DNA of 64,000 nt from Marinisporobacter sp. (lineage in GTDB: Bacteria > Bacillota > Clostridia > Peptostreptococcales > Thermotaleaceae), in assembly GCA_025210395.1 (NCBI GenBank), contig JAOARV010000017.1:62001-126000 (forward strand), in the 5' to 3' direction. Each line of letters starts with the position of its first letter. The first letter of the stretch is position 1. The notes under the pieces were generated by a model. The model saw nothing but the letters and a program-made list of their open reading frames with translations, was not told where the DNA came from and searched no databases. Both the position numbers and the translations under genes were made by a program. This document shows, one piece after another, positions 54,040 through 63,300 of this stretch.

Positions 54040-57000
54040 ATGAAATTTTTTATCAATAAAAAATACGGTATTTTTATATTTATTCTAATTATAGGCATAC
54101 TGCTAAATTTTACTTCTTTTTCAAAAGAAGAAAGGAAAATGATTGTAGCTAAAAAAGGTGAATTAGATCTTACTCAGTGGAGCTTTCAAAAGGATGGTCC
54201 TATTAAGCTAGATGGAGAGTGGGAGTTTTATTGGAATCAATTACTTACTTATGATGATTTTCATCAAGGAGAAAAAGGGTATAAGCCTACTGGATATTTC
54301 CATGTGCCCAGTGTATGGAATAAATACAAAATAAATAGTAAAAAATTTCCAGGTAAAGGATATGCTACTTATCGGTTAAAGATCAAAACAAATAATATAG
54401 ATGACTTAAAAGGATTAAAAATATTGACGGAGTCTACTGCTTATAAATTCATGATTAATAGACAGACCATTGCAACAAGTGGGATTGTTGGGAAAAGTAA
54501 AGAGTCTACTGTAGCTGAGTATAAACCACAAATCGTTCATTTTGAAAATGATTCTAATGAATTTGAAATCATTGTGCAAATATCCAATTATACCTATGCG
54601 AGAGGAGGATTTTGGCATTCGATAGACTTCGGGTTGATGGAACAAATACGAACAATGAAAGAAAATTCAGCAAGGAGAGAGATGCTTCTCTTTGGTGCTG
54701 TATGGAGTATGATTCTTTATCATATGGCTATATACTGGTTGCAAAGAAGAAATAGATCTATATTGTATTTCATCATAGCCCTTTTAGGAATGTCAGTAAG
54801 AATTCTTTTTACAGGAGAGTATTTTATTACTACCTTCATTCCTAGGATGGATTTTAATTTCCTCACAGTTATTGAATACATGACTGTCTATTGGGGAGCA
54901 ACCATATGGTTTGTTTTTGTACATGAGGTTTATCCAGAAGAATCTACAAAGAAAGTTGTAAAATTTTTTGTTTATATAGCATTGCTCATTACAGCCTTTA
55001 TAATTTTTACACCGACACATATTTATACAAAGTATTTAATGATTATTGAAGGTTTTGTAGGAATTATATCTTATAATATATTCATTTGTCTTATTAAAGC
55101 TGTACGGAGAAAGAAACAAGGTGCAATTTTACTATTTTTAGGAATCATCCTTTTTTGTGTGACTTATATACATGACTGTCTATACTATTTGAATATAGTT
55201 GAAAGTGAACCTGGTGGCTTGATAGGGTTTACCACATTTATCATGTTGTTCATTCAAGCATATATTTTGGCAGCAAGATATGCAAAAACTTTTGATGAAG
55301 TGGAAGAATTATCAGATAAAATGATTTCGCTAAATAAGCTTAAAGATGAGTTTCTTGCAAATACTTCCCATGAATTAAGAACACCCCTCCATGGCATGAT
55401 CAGTATTACAGAATCTGCTTTACAAAGTATGGAAGGGAAGATGGATCAAAAACAAAAAGAAAATTTATCGTTAGTGGTATCAAGTGGAAGAAGGCTTGCT
55501 AATCTTGTGAATGAAATATTGGACTATTCAAAATTAAAATATGGAGATATAAAACTTAACAGAAAGAATGTAGATATACAACAAATCGTAGAAGAAGTAT
55601 TGGTTGTACAAAGACATCTGATGGTCAATAATGAAATTGTATTAATGAATGCTTTACCAATGGATATGCCTTTTATTTATGGGGACAAGGATCGAATCAT
55701 ACAGATTATATATAATTTATTAGGGAATGCTATGAAGTTTACAGAAAAGGGGAAAATAGTTATTTCAGCTGTAGTAAACAACAATAGGATAGAGATCAGT
55801 GTAGAAGATACAGGCATTGGAATACCAAAAGAGAGACTAGATGATATTTTTCAGTCCTTTGAACAAGGGGATACATCTTTAACGAGATCTTATGGAGGGA
55901 CTGGGTTGGGACTGAGTATTACAAAAAAGCTTGTAGAAATACAGGGTGGAGAAATATGGGTAATATCAGAGGTAGGAAAAGGATCAAAATTTACCTTTAC
56001 TTTACCTATTAGTGAGCAGAGAGAAAGAATGGTTACCTTTAACAAAGAAAAAAGCTTAGAGAAAGATTATTTACAGCATCATTCTATTAAAGAACCAGAA
56101 AGCTTTGAGCAAGATGGGGAGTTTACTGTATTAATAGTAGATGATGACTATGTTAATTTGCATTCTCTTGTGAATATATTGTCTATTGAAAAATATTCTG
56201 TTATAGTAGCTACAAATGGGATACAGGCACTAGGTACAATTTCAAAAAATAAAGAAATAGATCTTGTTATTCTGGATATTATGATGCCACAAATGTCAGG
56301 ATATGAAGTCTGTAAAGAGATTCGTAAAAAATATTCTATTTATGATTTACCTGTTCTTATGCTTACAGCGCAAAATAATTCAGAAGCGATTTTGACAGGA
56401 TTTGAATCAGGGGTCAATGATTTTTTACCAAAGCCCTTTGAAATGAGTGAATTGAAAGCTCGCGTCAAGACACTTCTTGAACTTAAAAAATCAGTTCATC
56501 ATGCAATTCATGCAGAAATGGCATTTTTACAGGCACAAATCAAACCACATTTTTTATATAATGCACTCAATACAATCGTATCCTTTTGCCATACAGACCC
56601 TGAAAAAGCAGCAGAGCTAATTACAGAATTAAGTAATTATTTAAGAAGTAGCTTTGATTTTAGTAATATGGATAAATTTGTGCGTATTGAAAAAGAAATG
56701 GAGTTTGTACATTCTTATCTAGCTATTGAGAACGCTCGATTTGAGGAGAAAATAAATTGTTATTATGATGTAGACTCTATTCATTTTATGATGCCTACAC
56801 TTATTTTACAGCCAATTGTAGAAAATGCAGTGAAGCATGGAATATTGAAAAAAGAAGAAGGTGGAAATATAAAAATTTCTATCAAAGAAAATGACAACTT
56901 TATTCATATTAAAGTAGAAGATGATGGGGTAGGAATACCAAAAGACAAATTAATAGCTATTCTAGATGAGAATTTTATAGGTAAAAGTGTAGGACTTAGA

Positions 57001-57117
57001 AATGTAAATAAGAGATTAGAACGTATTTATGGATATGGTATTGAAATTGAAAGTGAAGTTGAAAAGGGAACGACAGTTTGTATTAAGATTCCACATAGGA
57101 GAGGTGAGACCTTTTGA
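54040..57117 (+). CDS. Hybrid sensor with two histidine-kinase modules (7TMR-DISM)
   Basis: A 1025-aa membrane sensor. Order: membrane anchor (about 6-27); extracellular jelly-roll sensor (35-200, DGEWEFYWNQLL); seven membrane helices (about 205-420); HisKA with His444 in ANTSHELRTPLHGM; HATPase (GIGIPKERLDDIFQSFEQG); a receiver domain with phospho-acceptor Asp746 (LVILDIMMPQMSGYEV); then a second, LytS-like kinase with His837 in QIKPHFLYNALNTIVSF and its own HATPase (QPIVENAVKHGI). The ligand is unknown; 7TMR-DISM proteins often bind small molecules or carbohydrates. It overlaps its response regulator gene by 4 bp. Confidence 0.93.
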   Translation: MKFFINKKYGIFIFILIIGILLNFTSFSKEERKMIVAKKGELDLTQWSFQKDGPIKLDGEWEFYWNQLLTYDDFHQGEKGYKPTGYFHVPSVWNKYKINSKKFPGKGYATYRLKIKTNNIDDLKGLKILTESTAYKFMINRQTIATSGIVGKSKESTVAEYKPQIVHFENDSNEFEIIVQISNYTYARGGFWHSIDFGLMEQIRTMKENSARREMLLFGAVWSMILYHMAIYWLQRRNRSILYFIIALLGMSVRILFTGEYFITTFIPRMDFNFLTVIEYMTVYWGATIWFVFVHEVYPEESTKKVVKFFVYIALLITAFIIFTPTHIYTKYLMIIEGFVGIISYNIFICLIKAVRRKKQGAILLFLGIILFCVTYIHDCLYYLNIVESEPGGLIGFTTFIMLFIQAYILAARYAKTFDEVEELSDKMISLNKLKDEFLANTSHELRTPLHGMISITESALQSMEGKMDQKQKENLSLVVSSGRRLANLVNEILDYSKLKYGDIKLNRKNVDIQQIVEEVLVVQRHLMVNNEIVLMNALPMDMPFIYGDKDRIIQIIYNLLGNAMKFTEKGKIVISAVVNNNRIEISVEDTGIGIPKERLDDIFQSFEQGDTSLTRSYGGTGLGLSITKKLVEIQGGEIWVISEVGKGSKFTFTLPISEQRERMVTFNKEKSLEKDYLQHHSIKEPESFEQDGEFTVLIVDDDYVNLHSLVNILSIEKYSVIVATNGIQALGTISKNKEIDLVILDIMMPQMSGYEVCKEIRKKYSIYDLPVLMLTAQNNSEAILTGFESGVNDFLPKPFEMSELKARVKTLLELKKSVHHAIHAEMAFLQAQIKPHFLYNALNTIVSFCHTDPEKAAELITELSNYLRSSFDFSNMDKFVRIEKEMEFVHSYLAIENARFEEKINCYYDVDSIHFMMPTLILQPIVENAVKHGILKKEEGGNIKISIKENDNFIHIKVEDDGVGIPKDKLIAILDENFIGKSVGLRNVNKRLERIYGYGIEIESEVEKGTTVCIKIPHRRGETF

Positions 57118-58226
57118 TTAGAACTGTATTAGTAGATGATGAAAAACATGCATTAAATAATTTAGAACGTCTTCTTAAAGGGTATGATCATATTCAAGTT
57201 GTAGGAGCCTATACAGATGTAACTAAGATTTTTGAAAAAATAAAAGAAGAGAAAGTACATTTGGCTTTTTTAGATATTGAAATGCCAAAGATGAAGGGAA
57301 TTGAAGCGGCAGAGAAAATATTAGAAATAGATAGCAATGTGCAAATCGTATTTGTTACAGCTTATAATGACTATGCTGTAGATGCATTTGAAGTGAATGC
57401 AATAGATTATGTGATGAAGCCAATACTGAAGAGAAGGCTTGATAAGACTATAGAAAGGGTTATGGAAAGACATCAAGATATGATTGAATTAAATAAAAAG
57501 AACGAAGAAAATAAAATTTTGTGTTTTGGAAACTTTGAAATAACAAAAGGAGAACAAGCTATCAAATGGCGTACTGCTAAAGCAAAAGAACTTGCTGCAT
57601 ATCTTGTACAGAATAGAGGGAAATTTGTACATAAATCTAAAATCATTGAAGAACTTTGGCATGACAAAGAAGAGGAACAAGCAACCAAACTTTTGCATAC
57701 GAATATATATTATGTAAGAAATGCATTAAAAACTATCAACCTTGATCAAGCAATTATTTATGCAAATGAAATGTATAAATTTGATATAGGTAAAATATTT
57801 TGCGATGTGGAAGAATTTGAAAAAACCTTTGATAGGAATAAAGTAGTAAATATTAAAAATATAGAGTTAATGGAGAAAGGCAGTCGACTATATAGAGGAG
57901 AGTATTTAGAAGAAAATGACTATCATTGGGCGAAAAATGAACAAGAACGCCTTGGGAAGCTTTATATAAATATACTTAGAAAAATATCAGATTTTTATAT
58001 AGTAGAAGGGAAGTATAGGGAAGCAATAGATTATCTAAAAGGAATAGTTGAAAAAAATCCATATATTGAGGAAATTCATGCAACATTGATGAACGTTTAT
58101 GCAAAGATAGAAGACTATACAAGCTTGAAAGAACATTATAAAAAGGTATCAAATGATTTTAAGGGTGAATTAGGTATAGAATTAAGTGATGCTACTAAAA
58201 AATTATATAAAAATTTTGTTTTGTGA
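57114..58226 (+). CDS. Response regulator with winged helix and BTAD domain
   Basis: A 370-aa partner of the upstream double kinase. The receiver domain (1-120) has Asp54 in LAFLDIEMPKMKGIE and the signalling lysine in DYVMKPILKRRLD. A transcriptional regulator winged helix follows (about 135-215, ATKLLHTNIYYVRNALK), then a bacterial transcriptional activator (BTAD/TPR-like) domain at about 225-370 (YREAIDYLKGIVEKNPY). The start is TTG 57114, inside the end of the kinase gene. The targets are unknown; sharing a transcript supports a dedicated pair. Confidence 0.9.
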   Translation: MIRTVLVDDEKHALNNLERLLKGYDHIQVVGAYTDVTKIFEKIKEEKVHLAFLDIEMPKMKGIEAAEKILEIDSNVQIVFVTAYNDYAVDAFEVNAIDYVMKPILKRRLDKTIERVMERHQDMIELNKKNEENKILCFGNFEITKGEQAIKWRTAKAKELAAYLVQNRGKFVHKSKIIEELWHDKEEEQATKLLHTNIYYVRNALKTINLDQAIIYANEMYKFDIGKIFCDVEEFEKTFDRNKVVNIKNIELMEKGSRLYRGEYLEENDYHWAKNEQERLGKLYINILRKISDFYIVEGKYREAIDYLKGIVEKNPYIEEIHATLMNVYAKIEDYTSLKEHYKKVSNDFKGELGIELSDATKKLYKNFVL

Positions 58227-58595
58227 TACACCTGTCTTGAATGTATCAAAGATCATTCAAATAAAAACTAAAGAATCCCTAAAGATGTGTCAATTGAATG
58301 AATAATTATAAGAATAAATGAGTAAAAATTCTATTGGTGGACTATAAAGTCCAGCAAGAAAAGTCAAAAGGATTGATGGATTTAGGATGATAAAAACTTT
58401 AAAATCCAAAGCAGATAGAAGATGTATTGGTTTAATTTGATAAAGTGATACTACGTAATCAAGTTGGAACGGTAGTGGATAATATTGACAAAATATCCGA
58501 TTAAATATACAATTAAATAAAATCAGAATATTACCAATACAAATACTAAGTGGAAAATTCATTCAATAAACATTTAATCTAAGGGGGCAAAGATG
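58227..58595. other. Intergenic region before hutH
   Basis: About 370 bp with no supported gene. It begins with a hairpin (GATACA...TGTATC at 58227-58249) that may end the kinase operon, has a small inverted repeat tggact/agtcca (58337-58354), and contains the promoter described separately. Confidence 0.5.
58485..58513 (+). promoter_or_regulatory. Sigma-A promoter of hutH
   Basis: Consensus TTGACA at 58485, 17-base spacer, TACAAT at 58508. Confidence 0.7.
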
Positions 58596-60125
58596 ATGAA
58601 TAGGGTATTGATTGATGGAAATAAATTAACTTTGCAAGAGGTAGTGAATGTTTCAAGAAAAAATTTTTCTGTAGCATTAACAGATGAAGCACTTGAAAAA
58701 GTAAAAAAATCAAGAGCCTTTGTAGATAAGCTAGTAGAAGAAGAAAAAGTAGTGTATGGGATTACTACAGGTTTTGGAAAATTTAGTGATGTGGTCATAT
58801 CAAAAGATGAAGCAAAAGAGCTTCAAAGAAATTTGATTATCAGCCATGCTTGTGGAGTTGGAAAACATTTTCCAGAGGATGTTGTTAGAGCTGTTATGTT
58901 GCTTCGAGCCAATGCTTTAGCAAAAGGATTTTCAGGGATTCAGCCAAAGACATTAAATACATTGATTGAAATGATTAATAAAGGAGTTCATCCTGCCATT
59001 CCAGAAAAAGGATCACTAGGAGCCAGTGGAGACTTAGCCCCTCTTGCCCATATGGTACTTGTCCTTATTGGAGAAGGAGAAGCATACTATAAGGGTGTAT
59101 TAATGTCTGGAAAAGAGGCTATGGAAAAAGCAGGGATTGAACCGGTAGCATTAACATCTAAAGAGGGATTAGCCCTTATTAATGGGACACAGGTACTAAC
59201 AGCTGTAGGAGCATTAACGACTTATGATGCAAAGAAGCTTTGTAAACTAGCAGATATTTCAGCATCTCTAACAATGGAAGCATTAAATGGCATTACAGAT
59301 CCATATACAGAAAGGGTACAACAGGTAAGACCTCATCCAGGACAAATTATTGCTGGAAAGAATTTCTTAAGAATACTTGAAGACAGTGAAAGAACAACGA
59401 AACAAGGTGAAATAAGAGTACAGGATGCCTATACTTTAAGATGTTTACCACAAATTCATGGGGCAAGTAAAGATGCTGTAAAATATGTATTAGATAAGGT
59501 TAATATTGAAATCAATGCAGCAACAGACAATCCATTGATCTTTGAAGATGAGGAAAAAGCCATCTCAGGAGGAAATTTCCATGGTCAGCCAATGGCATTA
59601 GCCTTTGATTTTTTAGGAATAGCTATAGCTGAGCTTGCAAATGTTAGTGAAAGAAGAATTGAAAGACTTGTAAATCCACAGCTGAGTGGTCTCCCTGCAT
59701 TTTTAACAGAGCATGGAGGACTTCACTCAGGCTTTATGATTGCTCAATATGCAGCAGCAGCCCTTGTATCTGAAAATAAAGTTTTAGCCCATCCGGCTAG
59801 TGTAGATTCTATTCCATCTTCAGCCAATCAAGAGGATCATGTAAGTATGGGAACCATTGCAGCAAGAAAAGCTAGGGAAATTTATTACAATGCAAGTCGG
59901 GTTATTGCCATCGAATTACTCGCAGCAGCACAAGCGATAGATTTTGAAAAGGCAAATAAAAAATTAGGAAAAGGAACAAAAGTAGTATATGATAAGATTC
60001 GTAATGTGATTAAAACGCTACATGAAGATCGCATTATGTGTCAGGATATTAACAAGGCAGCAGATCTAATTGATGATGAGAGCATTTTAGAAGCAGTAGA
60101 AGAAGCTATTGGAGAATTAGAATAA
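58596..60125 (+). CDS. hutH: Histidine ammonia-lyase
   Basis: Deaminates histidine to urocanate, first step of histidine breakdown. The self-made MIO prosthetic group comes from the ASG triad in KGSLGASGDLAPLAHM near residue 142. Other conserved segments are YGITTGFGKFSDV, QDAYTLRCLPQIHGASKDA and NPQLSGLPAFLTEHGG. Start ATG 58596 is eight bases after aaggggg; an ATG three bases earlier is possible. Length is 509 aa. No other hut gene is visible here; the closest related trace is the possible amidohydrolase remnant far upstream. Confidence 0.96.
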   Translation: MNRVLIDGNKLTLQEVVNVSRKNFSVALTDEALEKVKKSRAFVDKLVEEEKVVYGITTGFGKFSDVVISKDEAKELQRNLIISHACGVGKHFPEDVVRAVMLLRANALAKGFSGIQPKTLNTLIEMINKGVHPAIPEKGSLGASGDLAPLAHMVLVLIGEGEAYYKGVLMSGKEAMEKAGIEPVALTSKEGLALINGTQVLTAVGALTTYDAKKLCKLADISASLTMEALNGITDPYTERVQQVRPHPGQIIAGKNFLRILEDSERTTKQGEIRVQDAYTLRCLPQIHGASKDAVKYVLDKVNIEINAATDNPLIFEDEEKAISGGNFHGQPMALAFDFLGIAIAELANVSERRIERLVNPQLSGLPAFLTEHGGLHSGFMIAQYAAAALVSENKVLAHPASVDSIPSSANQEDHVSMGTIAARKAREIYYNASRVIAIELLAAAQAIDFEKANKKLGKGTKVVYDKIRNVIKTLHEDRIMCQDINKAADLIDDESILEAVEEAIGELE

Positions 60126-60150
60126 GAAGTGAACTACTTAATTGATGATA

Positions 60151-60197
60151 AAAAAGTCTTTGGCGTAACCATTGGGTTGCTAAAGACTTTTTTTTTT
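60151..60197 (+). terminator. Terminator after hutH
   Basis: AAAAGTCTTTggcgtAACC...GGTTgctAAAGACTTTT stem with a long T-run. Confidence 0.9.
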
Positions 60198-60287
60198 GCA
60201 ATTTAATATTCAGATAATTGAGTTTGTTGTTTGATAAAATCATGAATTAGTTAGTTGAATGAGAAAATAAAAAAAATACAAAAAACA

Positions 60288-60316
60288 TCGACAAAATTCA
60301 ACAAAAATATTATAAT
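60288..60316 (+). promoter_or_regulatory. Probable promoter of the extracellular nuclease gene
   Basis: TCGACA at 60288, 17-base spacer, TATAAT at 60311, about 40 bp before the start codon. Confidence 0.55.
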
Positions 60317-60357
60317 TAGACAAGATGTGACAAAAATAGACATAGGAGGAATTAAAA

Positions 60358-63300
60358 TTGAAAATGAGGAAAATATTATCACCTATTTTATGGATGCTTA
60401 TATTAAGCATGATCATTAGTCCCATAAGTTATCCTACTGCCTATGCAGCAAGTGATAACCAGGTGACGAAAGCACCAACAGTTAAACCAGATGATAAGTT
60501 TAACAATCCTACTACAGCACCAGCTTTAAGGATTGAAGAACGAGATGTCAATGAATTTGGTACAGAGAAACAATTATTTCAACTAAAATTAAAAAATGCA
60601 AAATGGCTTAAAAATAGTAATTTTAGTGGGCGTACATTTAAAGAAGAGATGGAGCGTTTATGCAAGGGCTTAACCATTGGGAAAACTTCTGATACTACAG
60701 TAGATGCAGCAGTATATAATGGTACAGCTAATCGCACTGATAAATTAATATTTACAATCCCGATGCTTGTAGGTGTACAAGAGGAAGGAGCAGTACAAGC
60801 AGAGGTATATGCAAAGGATAGTGCTATATCTAGTGGAAATTATACAATTGCTAATGTTATAAAAGAAAGCATAGAGGAAAATCCAGCTATTTCCGTAGCA
60901 GAGGCTATTGCTAATAATTCTGGAAAAGCAATAGTTGAAGGATATATTGTAGGAACTGTTAAAGGAGTAAATTCTTATGAGTTTGAAAAATTCTCAAAGA
61001 ATACAAATCTTGCATTAGCAGATTCAAAGGATGAAAGAGATGCAAGTAAGATTTTAAATATTCAATTGCCTAGTGGAAAGCTAAGAAATGAGTGGAATTT
61101 AAAAGATCATCCAGAAAAAGTAGGATCAAAAGTTCAAATTATAGGAAATTTAGAAAAATATTTTGGAACCCATCCGGGTCTTAAATCACCTACAGAAATT
61201 TCTCTAGTAAAAGGAGATATACCAAAAGAAACAAAAGTTACAGCTAATGTTCAATCTGGCTCAGAGGTATTGGTAAATACACAGGTGAAGTTAAATGCAA
61301 CAACATCAGATGCTACAATCTATTATGTTGAATATGAAGGAAATACATATGATAAAAATAAATTTAAAGCGTATACAAAAGATACAAAAATCATCATCAA
61401 TAAAGCAAAAAATATTGCAGCTTATGCAGTAAAAAAAGATGGTCAACAAAGTAAAATGTTTACATTTACATATACAGTGAAGAAAATAAATGGAAAGACT
61501 ATCGCAGAAGTAAGAGCACAAAAAACAGGAGATGTAAAATTTAAAGGGATTGTAACATGTGTAACGAATAAAGGTGCTTATGTACAGGATCATACGGCAG
61601 CTATTTACTTATACAAATATGATATTAATAAAGAACTTCATGAGGGTGATGAAGTAGAAGTTATAGGTAAATTGAAAGAATATGCAGGATTATTGGAAGT
61701 TGTAAATTTCACAGCAACAGTAAAGTCAAAAAATCATTCAGTAGTACCAAAGGAAATAACCATTCAAGAAGTAGGCGAAAATTATGAGTCTATGTTAGTA
61801 AAATTAAAAGATGTAGCTCTTGGACAGATCAATACAGGCGGGGATACTAGCGTGACAGATGCTACAGGGTCAATTAATATCTATAAAATTCCTGATGGCG
61901 TATTAGATGGTTTTACAAAATATGATTTAGTTGCTTTAGTAAGTGAACATAATGGATATCAATTAGCAATAGCAAGTAAAAATGATGTTATTCCTACAGA
62001 AGGAGTACAAAAGCCAAATAAAATTATTGTCAAGGAAGGAGAAACGCCTACATTTGCAAAAACAATAGCTTATGTTTCTAAAGATAAAAAAATCCTATCA
62101 GCAAAGGTGATTTGGGATACGAGTCATTTAGATATAAATAAGATCGGTACTTATATAATTAAAGGAAAGTTAGAAGAAACAGCTTTGACTACCTCTGTTG
62201 AAGTTGTTGTAATTAGTTCACAGGGAGTAAAGATTAGACATATTCAAGGAAAGACACATACATCTTCTTTGAAAGGACAAGATGTAGCAGATGTAGAAGG
62301 CGTTGTAACTATTGTAGATGGATCGTATGGTTTTTATATGCAGGACCCAAATCCAGATAGTGATGAGGGTACATCAGAGGGGATTTATGTATTTTCTAAA
62401 TATTTAAAGCCTGCGGTAACGTTAAGGATAGGAGATAAAGTAAAGGTAAGTGGAACGGTAGATGAGCATATAAAGACGGAGAATTTCTTTGGCTTTAATA
62501 AAGATATTCAATTAACGGCTACACAAATTAAAGCAACAAAGGTAGAGGTAGTAGATCATGGAAATGACCTTCCAGCACCTATTGTTATAGGAGAAGGTGG
62601 AAGAATTCCGCCAAACAAAGTAATTGATAATGATGAATTTAAAAAATTTGATCCAAAAGAAGATAGTATTGACTTTTATGAAAGCTTAGAAGGTATGCGT
62701 GTAAAAGTAGATCATGCACTTGTTGTAGGTGGAAATAAATACAATGAGATTCCAGTAGTTCCGAATAAAGGTAAATATTCTACTAATGGATTATCAGTTC
62801 AGGGGGGTGTGATTGTCACAAAGGATAATATGCATCCAGAGAGAATATTTATAGCAAAAGGAGCTGAGAAATTTCAACCAAGTGTGAAGGTTGGAGATAT
62901 TTTTGAGGGAGCAATAGTAGGAGTTATAGGGTATTCAACTACTAATTATAAATTATTTGTTTCAGAAAAGCTACCAAAGGTTGTGAAAGCTGATTATGAT
63001 GAAAATGAAGTAACACGCATTGTTCCAAAAGAAAATGGACTTAGAATCGCTTCCTTTAACATTGAAAATTGTGGTGGAGATGCCAAGGAAGATAAGATTC
63101 AAAAAATTGCAGAAGTAGTTGCAAAGAACTTAAAGTGTCCAGATATTGTAGGATTTATAGAAGTACAAGATAATGACGGAGCAAAAAATAATGGGGTTAT
63201 AGAGGCAAATAAAGTATATGAAAGAATCATTCAAGCAGTAGAAAGTAAAGCTGGAGATAAAAATATTCAATATGCATATACAGATATTGCACCAGAGGAT

